From Leucocoprinus leucothites (taxonomy: Eukaryota; Basidiomycota; Agaricomycetes; Agaricales; Agaricaceae), in assembly GCA_013368445.1 (NCBI GenBank), contig JAACJO010000002.1:2852001-2916000 (forward strand): DNA of 64,000 bases, in the 5' to 3' direction. Positions 46,658-57,634 of this stretch are shown here, in pieces. A model generated the notes under the pieces. The model was not told where the DNA came from. It did no database searches and saw only the letters and a program-made list of their open reading frames with translations. The translations under genes were made by a program, and so were the position numbers. Positions within the stretch are counted from its first letter, which is position 1. Each line of letters begins with the position of its first letter.

Positions 46658-48231
46658 CTCTGGTTGGGCCCGCCATTTCACTGTGTCCTGATGACAGTAT
46701 CAAGCAGTCTCACCATATATTATATTTGCGTGCCAATGATAGCCCGACTATCGGTGTACCAACAAAGATCTTCGATGCCGTCACAGGCGACGTAGTTTAT
46801 CACGGCATAGAACCTACTGAGGCATCTTGTGCCTCTCCGTTGCGCAGTGGCAGAAGAATTATATTGGGGTATGTTGATGGGAATCTCAGGATGTGGGATT
46901 ATCAGCGCCATGCGCGGGCCTTACCTCCAGTGGATCCCACTATCAATAGATATACAGGTTTTATGGTTGGGACCACGGCGGTGGTTTCGCCTTGTGGTAA
47001 GACACTAGCAGTAGGTTATGGGAACAAGATCACGCTTTGGAATGCGACCACTGGCAAGCCTATAAATCTCAGTCACCCTATCCAGACCAGACACGACATA
47101 CTTGCCTTCTCTAGTGATGGCAGATACATAGCGTCACTCACAGTACCTGATACAAGGTACGATGGGTCTCCTGTGATCAGCATATGGGATGCAGCCACTG
47201 GACTGAGCCACTGTCGTCTAGTCATAACTCCCACGCACAAAGGCAGCCTCGAATGGCTCTTCTTTTTGTCAAATGATAATCGATTGGTTCTGAGCGGTTT
47301 GAGGGAGGAAGGTGAGGGGCAGAAATTTGTGGTACACATTTGGGGAGATGCCACACTTGGTGAGCCGTGTACTACGGCGACTCTACCATGCATAAGTAGT
47401 CGGGGTGTCGGTTTTCCAAGTCTTTTGCTTTCGCCTGATGTCTTGACTGCTATTATACTCAAACATACGTCCACGAATGCTATCCTCCATTGCCGATGCC
47501 GGAACTCTATAGAGGAGCAGTTCGTTCCTCATGCCCTGTTCAATGCAGCTGCTTTCGGCATAGTAGACACTTTCGGGGCTGCAGTATTCTCACCCAGCGG
47601 ACGATTCTTTGCATCAATTCCCGACCACACTGGGATATTGCTTCAGATTCGAGTTTGGGAGACAAAAACATGGACAGAGGTTGGAGGGCCTTTCGAGACG
47701 GGCAAACGATGGATAGGAAAGGGGATTCCATGGGGTGGGAATGGTTATATATCATTCTCACCTGACGACCATCTCATCCGTTTCACATCCATGCAAGACG
47801 GTGCAATATGGGTTTGGAATATTCATACCGGGAGTCTGGTCGCTGGACCCTGGCGTGGATATGATCTGAGGCAAGGAGATAGAATCATCATTTCGTCAGA
47901 TGGAGAGAAACTAGTATCCATATCATTTGGCCAGCTTGAGATGGTTAGACTTTGGGATACCTACGGTTTTTGTATTGGGCAGGCACAGGAACCGGTTGGG
48001 GGTGTTGGAGATTTTGGAGATCGAACGCTCATCCAAAACGGATGGGTTAAGGAAGAGGGCAACGACTCACTGCTCTTTTGGGTTCCACTTGAGCACAGGG
48101 ATAAACTGTGGCGGCCAAGGAATATTGCTGTTATAGGGGTGACGCCGACCAAGTTGGATTTCAGAACATTCAAGTATGGGAGGGAGTGGGGAGAGTGCAT
48201 TGACAAAGAATATATGGCGAACACAGGCTGA
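46658..48231 (+). pseudogene. NACHT-WD40 NLR-like gene, copy 3, C-terminal WD40 part
   Basis: After the CTCTG duplication the reading frame that was cut at 40255 continues in phase, open for about 520 codons to TGA at 48229-48231. WD-type blade ends are visible: GNLRMWDYQ, NKITLWNATTGKP, PVISIWDAATGLS, LQIRVWETKTW, AIWVWNIHTGSL and MVRLWDTYGFC. It has no ATG at its start; the first in-frame ATG is near 46890. Unlike the N-terminal half, it is CpG-rich and free of stops. It could be transcribed from the adjacent 3' LTR as an orphan WD40 protein, but nothing in the sequence proves expression. Confidence 0.8.
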
Positions 48232-48786
48232 TTGAACATTCCTGGTGGAGTTTGAGGTTTTCACTTTGTAATATTAGTCTTCGTTGATGATAATGATTTG
48301 TAGTTGCTATTTCATTAACGACAGGGAAAACACTCCGTCGTACTTGCGGTTAGGGCGAGAATTAGTACTCACGGCTTGTGGGAAGTAGGAGACGTACCGA
48401 AATTATCGATCCTGGCGTTGGTGCCTCAGTTAAAACACTCCTTTTTGCATATGAGAGGGATCATACTAACTGCGTGTGTATATGGACTTGTTTGCCAGCC
48501 TGCGCGTAGGGATGAAAACGACTGGAGAGGTTGGACAGTCGAGGAAGGTGACTGTATCTCGCAAAAAGACTCACAGGTTTCATGATCTTGATACTAAATT
48601 TCGAGAGACATTGAACAACCGCCGCTGAAACAGCTGACTGTATTTACGTGTTGTGGATAGATCTCGATAGATAATAAGGTAAGTAGGTTGGCGGATGTAG
48701 TATTCTCGACATAACTAGGCAGCAAAGCACTAAGTGCTCGCCCTCGGCTATCTCCGAGTGCAAGCGCTTGCTGTAACCCAAATTAG
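48232..48786. other. intergenic
   Basis: No supported gene. It lies between the end of NLR copy 3 and the lipase gene on the same strand. Confidence 0.4.
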
Positions 48787-50340
48787 ATGGCTTTGAGGTT
48801 GAACCCATACCATGAGCCTTTTTCAACCACTCTATCCCTGTCCCCTTCTTCCATGGACGCATTGACAGCACCAGCATGCTCCGTAACTCCAGGCGAGTCT
48901 ATCTCTGATCCTGAAGACACCAGCCAAGTTCTCAACAACTAAGCACTAGAATTGTATCACGATTTGGTACACTACTTCAAATATGCGTCCTCCGCTTATA
49001 GCGCCATCTGTCTTCGACCAAATGGCAAGAAGCTCGTTATGCCCGTACGCGATTCTGCCGGATCCTCTCCACAAGAATACCTGCCAATTGATGCCTTGGG
49101 CAGTTTGCTAATATTTCGGGAGATATCCAAGGGTATGTAGCTCGGGATGATGATCGGCGTGAAATCATTGTCGCGTTTCGAGGAAGGTGAGAGCTTGTAG
49201 GACCCAAACGTGGTATCTGGTCTTACCGAACTTTAATTCTAGTGCATCTATAATGGCATTCATCGCAGACGCGTCGCTCGTTCTAGTTCCCTTCGTCGCT
49301 TCTAGCATAAAAGCACCTCGTCCGTCTTCGAAAACTCATTTACGCCCAGTCAAATCATGACTAACCGCACCCTCAGCTGGCGTTCGCGTCCACTCTGGGT
49401 TTCTTCTCTCGTGCGCTACATGTCTTTCCTCTCCCTAAAAGCTCTCCAACTCAGCAGAGGAAGCGTAGATGGGACTCTGTTCAAGCTGCGGTCCGGATGA
49501 TCGTCTCTCAACAGCTCAAATCACACGCAAATTATACTATCGTAACATCTGGTCATTCTCTTGGAGGCGTCCTCGCCTTATTCTGCGCCATAGCGCTGAA
49601 GCAACACCATCCTTCCACGTACGCTCACCACCACCTCATCACTCTGGAATCAGCACGCTCACCAGACTCCCTCACTAGGGCCGTTCGGACCTATTCTTAC
49701 GGGGCGCCCAGAGCCGGCGTACGTCCGCGACTCGCTTCCCTCCCTCCACTTCGTATATTGACAAAGATGTCACGCAGAACGCCAAGTTCGCCACTTTTGT
49801 AAACGACATATTTGGAAAGAATGCTTATCGCGGTATGTAAGACATTTCATTCACAACAACCCCTTTTTCGTGCGTGCGTTTTTGGTGGGCTGAAACATGG
49901 ATTCTATTCCTAGTGGTACACGCTGATGACGGGTACGTTGAAAATGAATGATGTCAACTGGACCTCAGTGGTAATCATGCGCCAAAAAAAAAAAAACAAC
50001 TATACTGCAGTGTTCCGACGATTATCCCGAAGGCGTTGGGGTATTATCATCACGGTACATTACTATCGTTTCAATTAAAAAGAACTGTCAGCACTGAAAA
50101 TGTCTGTTGTGCAGGTGTCGAGTATTGGCAGTATACGAATCCTTCGTCGGAAGAGACGACTAGGGTATGTGATCCGGATGGGGAAGATCCGCAGTGTTCT
50201 GCTTGTATACCGTCTAAAGGCATCAATCCTGCTCATTGGACGGTAAGATTCTTTCCACCCGTTCGTTCCAATCTCTCAGTCTCTCATTCGATGACGTGTA
50301 GTACTTTGGGATCCCAGCTACCAAACCATTCTGTCTATAA
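48787..50340 (+). CDS. class-3 lipase (alpha/beta hydrolase), 5' end doubtful
   Basis: Triacylglycerol lipase-like enzyme. Exons carry, in order: VHYFKYASSAYSAICLRPNG (about 48965); IQGYVARDDDRREIIVAFRG (about 49120-49180, ending near an AG/GTGAGA donor); ADASLVLVPFV (about 49270); VRVHSGFL (about 49384); the nucleophile elbow TIVTSGHSLGGVLALFC (about 49530); TYSYGAPRAG (about 49692); FVNDIFGKNAYR; HADD and, after an intron, GVPTIIP with the catalytic Asp; and YYHHGVEYWQ with the catalytic His. The last exon ends PATKPFCL at TAA 50338-50340. The 5' part is uncertain: from ATG 48787 the frame meets a TAA (about 48941) just before the conserved YHDLVHYF, and no convincing signal peptide is in frame. 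It is either a missed intron or a 5'-damaged gene. All three catalytic residues are present. Confidence 0.7.
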
Positions 50341-50404
50341 AACATAATGTAATAATCATATGGAAGGTAACGGAAAAAAATTCAAGCACCAGCACTTGGT
50401 TTGA

Positions 50405-50493
50405 AAGCTCATTGTGGGAATCGAACCCACGCCCATGTCATGATATCTGTTTGTTCGGCTGACAAATGGAACCACTTGAGCTAATGATATGGA
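50405..50493 (-). ncRNA. tRNA-like sequence (A and B boxes), possible SINE or tRNA pseudogene
   Basis: Read on the minus strand: TAGCTCAAGTGG (A box), then GGGTTCGATTCCC in a perfect T-arm (GTGGG/CCCAC) and AATGAGC. The 5' side pairs with the acceptor strand at only five of seven positions, the D arm does not form, and the candidate anticodon loop lacks U33. It is therefore not called a functional tRNA. Confidence 0.45.
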
Positions 50494-51361
50494 AGTGGAA
50501 GCGTAGAAATTAAATCTTGGACTGATAACTTTGATCTGTGATTGACTATTATTATTATTAGACGTCCGGTGGATGAATATATGATCCGAATGTACTTATT
50601 TCCAGCCTCCGACAAATTCATTGAAACCCGCCACCTCCCATACCTCTCGATCGTTGATTAGCACCCAAGCATAGCTGGATTCACCCGTGTGTAACTCCAC
50701 GTTACACGTCAACGATCGAGGATTCTGTCAGTCGGCCGGCAAAAACCAAATTGCGTTTCCTACACCTCATCGCTCCAAAGAAAACCAAGGACGGATTAAA
50801 ATTCCTTATAACGAGCGCTTACCTCATGATGCGGAACTTGACAAAAACAAAAGTCTGAGGCTGACGGAAGATGATGAATAGTGTGGTGACGATTCAGCCT
50901 GGTTACTTTATGACAACGCGTGCGGGTACGAAGAACGAGGCTGGGTTTTCTCTGTTTTCGTCTGTCAACCATCTGTCGTCTGATTCTTTGCTAGTACTTG
51001 CTCTACTTCTTTCTCTTTTCCTAAGTTTCTGCAATCGTGCTATTGGAATCAAAAACTAGCTATTCCTTTCTGCTCTCCTTCGCTCGTCTCTCGTGGTCTC
51101 TCATCTATCATCATCTCTTCTCCCCTCCTCAATATCTCTCAGCGCGACGTACCGCTCCCCCATGGACCTCGCATTCCTCGGAATTGGGGCTACCACCACC
51201 CAGATTCTCTATTACGTCCCTCTGGAAACATCACCCTCAACACACCCTCAACGATTCTACGTCCTTCACTCTCCTCCTCCGAACCTCACCTCCAATATCC
51301 TCCCGATCCCACCTCCGCTTCCTCCTCCCCTGCCTCATCTTCCTCGCCATCGGCATCGTCA
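50494..51361. promoter_or_regulatory. intergenic; pyrimidine-rich promoter/leader of the C2H2 gene
   Basis: From about 50980 the plus strand is rich in CT runs (TTTCTCTTTTC, CTCCTTCGCTCG), usual for fungal promoters and leaders. A frame open from about 51056 into the C2H2 gene lacks an ATG, so the true start could be in an unrecognised upstream exon. Confidence 0.4.
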
Positions 51362-53732
51362 ATGTCGGTTGACGCTAGCTCGAAGAGCTTAAATGCGAAT
51401 ACCACCAAGGCGAATGGGGAGGGTGGTAGTCATGGGAGCGCTATGCACTTGGATAATGAGGAAGAAGAGTTTAATGCGTTATTTGATTGTTCAGGTGGTA
51501 AGACGGAACTTCGAGGTTCGTTTGGTGGGATGAGTGGTGTTCTTGATCAGCCACCAGGACCGTCGACTTTGAGTTCTATACCACCTCTCGAAACACCCCC
51601 ACTGCTATTCCCACTTCTCTTCTTCCATTACGGAATTCTTCTACAATTACACCTTCACACCTCAACATCCCGAATCGTCAACCGCCCGTAGTCGACTCCT
51701 CCCTACCCACAGATCCAGATCCAGACCAACTTCTAGACCTGCAGTACCCACTTCTCCCCGACACGCTAGCTTTGTCAGAACTAGAGCTCGCCAAACCGTT
51801 TGGTTCGTTATCTGATTTTCAGAGTGCCTTGGGGTTGGAAAACGAGTATCCTTCGATTGGGGATACCGCTGGGCCTGGTTTCGATTTCGATGATGGGGAT
51901 GGTTCTGGGTATGGGTATGGATATGGAGTGTACAGGTCTCGATCTCGGTCTCCGGGATATATGACGACGAGTGATTCAAGTATACCCGTTACTTCCACGA
52001 ATCAAAGCCGTAGTGACCACAGCTATCATCACGCCGAGAGCGGATATCCTTTGAACAGCAGTATCAATAAAACGTCTTCAAGCCACGGCGATGCGTATTT
52101 GCGACCCAGCTCGATTGAATTTGGTAATAGCCTCCCTGGATCGATTTCACCCACGTCCCAAATAGAGATGCAGATGGAGATGATATTACGAGGGTATGAT
52201 AACCAAGGTCGAATTTTAGGTGATGGTGAAGGGTTTTCGTTTGGGATGGATCACGGCCTCGCGGACGCTTCAGCTTCTTCCTCCACCGCAATTTGGAATG
52301 GAATGATCAAGGCCACTCATTCCGCAAGAGGAGGATCGGGAATTGGGATTGAGCCAACAAGTGTCCTGCATAGTTCTTCCAGATCAGGTACGACAGCCTC
52401 GGGAAGATCGAATGGGAGGATACCTCAGGGAACGGGTCGGAGAGGGCCTGCTAGAGCTACACCGGTTGCTAGTCGTAGTGTGCAGGGTGTGGGAGGTACG
52501 GCTATGGAGATGAGGATGGCGTTTCCAATTTCGTTGCCGATTCCGACGAGGAGCAGGGTTATGAAGGTGAGGGGGTGGCAGGGTGATGATGAGGGTGGTA
52601 GTAAGGAGGAGGAAGTGAAGAAGGCAGTGGTGGTTGGTGTAGAGAGGGAGAGTAGGAAGAGGAAAAGGGTGGAGGAGGAGGGAGAGGGGGAGGAGGGAGA
52701 GGAGGAGAGGAGGATGAATGCGAGTTTGAGGAGGGAGATGTTGGGGTTGAGAGTGATTAGGCGGGAGGGTAGTGGTAGCGTGGATGAGGAGGAGAGGGAG
52801 AGGGAGAGGAAGCGGAGGAGGGTTGGGTCGTTGTCCCTTCCGAATGACAAGGGTAAGGAGAGGGAGGTCAACGGGAGTGACGAGTCTTCGGAATCCGACC
52901 ATGAAGACGATGAGGATGAAGACGACGTATACTGTCCCTCTCACTCATCTTCACCTCCGCACGCTTCCTCTTCGCGTATGACGACAGCTAGCGCGAGTAC
53001 AAATACCAGTCACAGACGAAGTGGGAGTGTTCAAACGATCAGGACGAGCACAACCAGTTTAAGTATGTCGCCCAATTACGACGAGGATAGGGAACAGACT
53101 AGCAGGAGGAACGGCGGGAAAGCGAGAGGAAGTGCTGCGTTGGCTCTTGCAAAGGTGACGATGTTGAGTGGGAAACCTGCTACGAGTCCTTGGGGGACCT
53201 ACGTCCCTTTTCCATTCGAGGTCCAAGACAGTCACGATAACCGACAAGCGTCTGTTCCTCCTCCTCCTCCTCCTCTGCCTCCTCAAGATAATGGCGCTAG
53301 TGCGATAGGGATCCGTGTGGGCAGGAGAAGGAGGAATGGGCATATTCCGCTACCAGTACCAATTCCGCATTTGATCAAGAAGAGTCGAGGAAGAAAGGTC
53401 CCATATGTCGCTGGGCAGAGTGCGAGTGCTAGTAGCGGTAATAGTAGTGAGGGGAAGAAGAGGGGAGGAGGTGGATCAGGAGATGAGTGGAAGAGGATGT
53501 TTGTGTGTGAGGTGGCGGGATGTGGCAAGTGTTTTGTGAGGGGCGAGCATTTGAAGCGGCATGTCAGGAGCATTCATACACATGATAAACGTATGTTTTC
53601 CTCCTCTCTCTGTTTATTCTGTGCTGAGGAATAGTAGCGCATCCGTGCCCGTATGAAGGCTGCGACAAGTCATTCAGCAGACGCGACAACCTCGGGCAAC
53701 ATGTGCGGATCCATTTACCCAGTAATAGTTAG
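51362..53732 (+). CDS. C2H2 zinc-finger transcription factor (MSN2/4-like fingers)
   Basis: Model: join(51362..51497,51551..53590,53638..53732), 756 aa, phases consistent; both introns are about 50 bp. Two adjacent C-terminal fingers are present: C-x4-C-x12-H-x4-H ([20 protein letters not shown]) and, after linker HDKPHP, C-x4-C-x12-H-x3-H ([20 protein letters not shown]). This pair and spacing resemble yeast MSN2/MSN4 and related stress-response factors that bind CCCCT-type elements. The N-terminal ~680 residues are low complexity: Ser/Gly-rich, then Glu/Arg-rich (about 52600-52840), then acidic (DDEDEDD, about 52900) and Pro-rich (53250), as expected for activation and regulatory regions. 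The start is uncertain; ATG 51362 is the first in this frame. The protein ends nine codons after finger 2. Confidence 0.82.
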
Positions 53733-53860
53733 AGTAATTATAGTTTATTTGTTCCTGTTGTTTTTCCGATTTCACATGCAATCTATTCTTTCACATCCCA
53801 CATGTTCACTCTCCCCCACTCAAATCTTCTCTCCCAACTACCACCTCCACCGAGACAGGC

Positions 53861-56347
53861 ATGCCGTCCTCCGACACTACCAACGATGACGAGAGTGTGC
53901 GGATAGATATTGCTGTACGTGCGCTTGGTGATATGCGATCGAGAGCTTCGGGCGAAGGTGAGTCCTCCGGTGTTGCGGATCAAGTAAACTTGGGCTTGGG
54001 TGAATTGATATTTATCGCCGAGAACAGGTCGAGCCTTTTCTTCGAGTAGTGATAGGGGTGAAGAGCAGGATGAGATACAACAGCAGTCTGTATCGTCGAA
54101 CCGTGATTTTATGTCGAGAATGTCGTCGTTTCCGTTGGTGGGGACAGCCCTGCGCGCTTACGAGCATGGAAAAGCGTCTTCTAGCGTCGTCAAGGTGCGT
54201 TTTTCCTGCTTGTGTCTGTTTAGCTTTATGCTAAAGTGAAAGCATAGTACGGTGCACGGATGGTTGAATCCAGTGTCAAAACGATATCAAAGCCGGTGAT
54301 TAATCGACTCCCTGTCAACCAGATTGACGAATTTGCATGCCGGCAGCTTGATAAAGTGAGAACTTCCCTCTTTCGATGGCCCTGCCTTGCGGACCCTCAT
54401 TCTTTGACTCTTTTTTCTAGTTTGACAAGTATCGACGCCCGTCTGTCGGGCCTGAATCCCCTACCCGCTCCACGACGAGGCGCATGTCTGATGTGGATGA
54501 TGCTGGATCATCATCAATATCAGCCGACCACGAACCTGATCGAGGGAGACCTAAACTACGAACGAAAACATTCGATGGTTCCCCTGCGCCTGGTGATGAC
54601 TTTGGTTACCCTCGGGAACACCATGAAGATAGTCTCGAGCGGCGTAAATACGTTGGGAGTGTCCCTCAGTGGATCGAATGTACGTTTCACGTTCCACTCT
54701 TTGATGAGATGTCACATTGACCTCTATTTTAGCCACTCATTCGTACGCACGGACCCCTGGCTCCGGAGCGGCCTCGCCTATGGAGGATTCCAGCCCCATC
54801 ACGTTTGATGACCGGAGAACACGTTCACCTGACCATCAGACTTCACACCGGGAAATTCAAAGTTCTGACCAACAGAGTCAGAATCCTGAGCGACAGGTGG
54901 CTCAGAGAAGTAGATGGCAGGCTATGCTACTAGAAGCGGGTGGATTGGGTGTGGCTCTCAGTGATGAAAATATGAGACGACTAAAGTATTGTCTTAATTG
55001 GCTATTGGTTCGTATACTCGTCTTTCTTTCGATCTGTTGCTAATCTAGGCTCTTGATAGTACGCTACCGCGCATATAGATGCCCAAATCCTCGTCCTCCG
55101 CGACCTTATCGAGAGCATCCAACCCATGCCCCAGCCAAACTCGTCTTCCCACCGTCGACCCCCAATATCAGAAGACCAGCTCCGAAAGCTCACGCAAGTT
55201 CGTAAAGACATTGTGTCCACCGTTCGTCAAATGGTGGATGTCGTCAGTAAATACGCCGGTGGAGCCTTACCGGAGCCAGCAAGGGGTAGAGTTAGGGGTT
55301 TCATTCTAAAATTACCACACCGTTGGGCCAGTCGGACTGCAGCTGCCGGTGTGGGTGCAGGTACTCCTACTTCCGCCTCAACTCCCACTGCCGGTGGAGG
55401 TGGTGAGAAGGAACGCGAACGTGAAACTGTTGCTGCTGCGGGAAGTAGTACAGGTGTACTCAGGAGAGGTCAGGGAAGGGATAAACGTGCTGCTCAGCGA
55501 GAGCGAGGTACAGGATCCAGGGCGCCTTCGCCTACTCCCGCAAACGAGGCGCATTCAGGTCAGAGTAGTTCGGTGCAGAGTCAGCAGCAGCAGATGTCCC
55601 ATTCGAGTGCGAGTGCTGCTGCGCAGAGGATTCTTTCGCTTGCTACTGAGAGTTTGGATATGATGAGGAATGTGACGGGTGTTGTGAAGGATAGCTTGGA
55701 TCGTGCTGATGCGTATGTCGTTCCTCTTCTCTCTTGGCGCGCACTCATGAACTCTTTTTAAAAGATGGGTGAACCGATTACGGATGGTAGGCGTACAACG
55801 TGGTGGACAAGACTCTCGCGATGACGACGAAACACAATCACTCAACGAAGAGTTCGGACCTCCACGTATAGGTTCCGCATACGATCGAGGTGCATCTATA
55901 ACGAGCAGTCGAGAAGACTATCGTACCCTCTTCCAAACCCATCGTCGTAACGCAAGTAGCACGAGCTCGTCTTTCCTAGGAGGAGAGGAAGGGGGGACAT
56001 CGGCACCTGCGTCTCCGTTTACGACGACCACGTCGTTGACGCTTGGGAGTTTTGTGTCTGGGGCGAGTACGGATGGTGTGCCTTCTACGCCGACGGGTAC
56101 GATGTCGTTTACGTTGCCGCCTGTGACGGTCAGAGGTGGGGATGTGTATGGGGTGACGAGTGTCCCTAGTCCTGGGCCGATTTCGTCGTTTGAGAGTATG
56201 AGGATTGAGAGTAGGTTTGGGACGCCGAAAATGGGGGTGGGGAAGGGTGGGTTTCCTGTGGAGGGGGATGGAGAGGATGGTGTAGGTGAGAAGGGGAAGG
56301 AGGCGGAGAGGAGGATGAAGATGGAGGTTGATGATGATGAGGTGTGA
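53861..56347 (+). CDS. OPI1: OPI1-like transcriptional regulator of phospholipid genes
   Basis: Yeast Opi1 represses INO1 and other phospholipid genes and is held at the ER by phosphatidic acid. Model: join(53861..53957,54028..54194,54248..54355,54421..54679,54733..55007,55060..55712,55765..56347), 713 aa, phases consistent. Family blocks are RMSSFPLVGTALRAYEHGKA (about 55-75), MVESSVKTISKPVINRLPVN (about 92-111), MRRLKYCLNWL joined to YATAHIDAQILVLRD (about 290-320), and VVSKYAGGALPEPARGRVRG with FILKLPHRW (about 360-390). The N-terminus reads SVRIDIAVRALGDMRS. The C-terminus is low complexity (Ser/Thr/Gly) and ends with a basic-acidic MKMEVDDDEV. No FFAT motif was identified with confidence. 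The ATG lies only 128 bp after the stop of the C2H2 gene, and that gap is C-rich. Confidence 0.87.
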
Positions 56348-56525
56348 TGTGGCGGGGTGGGTTTTGGGATTTTCTTTTTTGGTTGTGTATTATTCGGGCT
56401 GTTCTTTGCTTATCTATGTTGCTTCATTTTTTTTACACTTTTCAGTGTGTATGTAGTCTGGTGTAACACTCTTTTTTGTGGTTTGTGATTATATCCTCTA
56501 GTTGTCTAATCTCATTGGGCTTATC
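56348..56525 (+). terminator. 3' flank of OPI1
   Basis: T-rich downstream sequence (TTTTCTTTTTTGG, then TTTTTTTTACACTTTTC), the likely 3' UTR and polyadenylation region. No rho-type terminator is implied. Confidence 0.4.
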
Positions 56526-56543
56526 TCCATCGCTCGATATCTG
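56526..56543. repeat. 18-bp direct repeat, left copy
   Basis: TCCATCGCTCGATATCTG. An identical copy is at 57617-57634, so the two flank the copied segment. Confidence 0.95.
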
Positions 56544-57616
56544 GGTTGACGGATGGTACCGCCGCTGGTAAAACCTCAACCACGGCGCAAGGAGATGTGG
56601 GACAGAGCGGAGGTACGACTCCGAATACGACTCAATGTGAGACCCAAGCACGGGACAATAAGTATATGATTATGGGGGTACAACAACAAAGACAGCACCA
56701 GCAGTGGTTGCTGGAATCATGTCATGTAGAATGTTACTGACACTCACCTTTTCTGGGGCGCTGACATATCGAACTTGGAAAGGAAGCTTTTAACAGAGGT
56801 CATGTCAACAGTAGATGTCAACTTTGTCTCTTTGAAATTCTTTCAGATTTTGATAACTCACTTGGCTAGGAATCATAAACCTTTGAACCTTACCTCTCCC
56901 AAGTATATGTATAGAGTCACTCTCACAGTGGGGGCGCAGTCTGCCCCGGAGTTGTACGCTTACAGTGAGAGTGCCGAGGTGATTATCTGTCAGAGGTCAA
57001 ACAGTTCGTGGTGGTCAGCTCTGTTAGAAAGTGAGCTTCTCCGAGTCTATTTCCCTTTATATACCTGGAGTATATAACTAAGAGAATCGGGGGGTAGGAT
57101 TATAGGTACTCGACGATAATGCTCTTCATTCAGCGGTCTTGCTTCGCTCTCGCATTGCTTTTCGTCTTGGTTACCCAGATCTCAGCTCTACCACTTGAAC
57201 AGACCGGAGGCTTTTGTGAGTTTATGGTCGTCTTTTAAGCCATTTGCACTATCTGGTTGACTCTAAGGTACCGATGAGAACGTGAGGCATTTGCTCCAGT
57301 CTTAAGTACTTGAAACCATGAGTTTGACCATGAGAAACTTTTTATGATTTATAGTGTAAGGATGTGATGGGTCCAGGGCTGGCAATGTTGTGGGCTTACT
57401 GCCCTTCTTGCGGTGTAAGTTGTTTTTTTTTTTACATCGTTGAACGTGATGGGCGTGAAATGCATTACTGAGTGATCTAAAGCTGCCAGCCTATTGGTAT
57501 CCAGTGTTAAGGGTATTGCTTGCCTCAGTAGCTGAGAGCTTAAAGGAGGCAGGGGGAATTTGTATGATGTTATGGACTCGGAAAAATGACAAAAAAAAAC
57601 CTTGCATTTCGGTTTA
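56544..57616 (+). repeat. inserted duplicate of HSE1 3' end plus secreted-protein gene
   Basis: 56544-56715 matches about 15456-15627 in the HSE1 tail (GGTACGACTCCGAATACGAC is shared). 56716-57605 then matches about 16268-17122: flank, TATA box, and the secreted-protein gene with its introns. About 640 bp of the source (15628-16267) is missing. Introns are kept, so the copy was DNA-mediated. Identity is high but not complete. Both ends carry the 18-bp direct repeat. Confidence 0.85.
57119..57519 (+). pseudogene. small secreted cysteine-rich protein, second copy, frameshifted
   Basis: ATG 57119 starts a signal peptide close to the first copy (MLFIQRSCFALALLFVLVTQ, then ISALPLEQTGG). Exon 2 (57268-57281) is the same size and sequence as in copy 1. 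Exon 3 (57355-57414) has one extra G after GGTCCAG, so the reading frame is lost before the paired cysteines. The terminal exon would still encode Cys-six residues-Cys-stop in the original phase. A TATA box (GTATATAAC) lies about 50 bp upstream of the ATG, as in the parent copy. It is probably non-functional. Confidence 0.7.
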
Positions 57617-57634
57617 TCCATCGCTCGATATCTG
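57617..57634. repeat. 18-bp direct repeat, right copy
   Basis: TCCATCGCTCGATATCTG, identical to 56526-56543. Confidence 0.95.

Noticed and set aside
50405..50493. Functional tRNA gene
   Set aside because: The T arm and B box are good, but the acceptor has two mismatches, the D arm does not pair and position 33 is not U.
52384..53573. Antisense frames opposite the C2H2 gene
   Set aside because: Pro/Leu/Ser-rich mirror of the Glu/Arg/Gly-rich coding strand. No splice signals or domains; the zinc fingers define the plus strand.
56526..57634. 18-bp repeats as an ordinary transposon target duplication
   Set aside because: Known DNA transposons and LTR elements give 2-11 bp, the insert has no inverted ends and no transposase, and its content is host sequence. 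Break repair is a better working idea.
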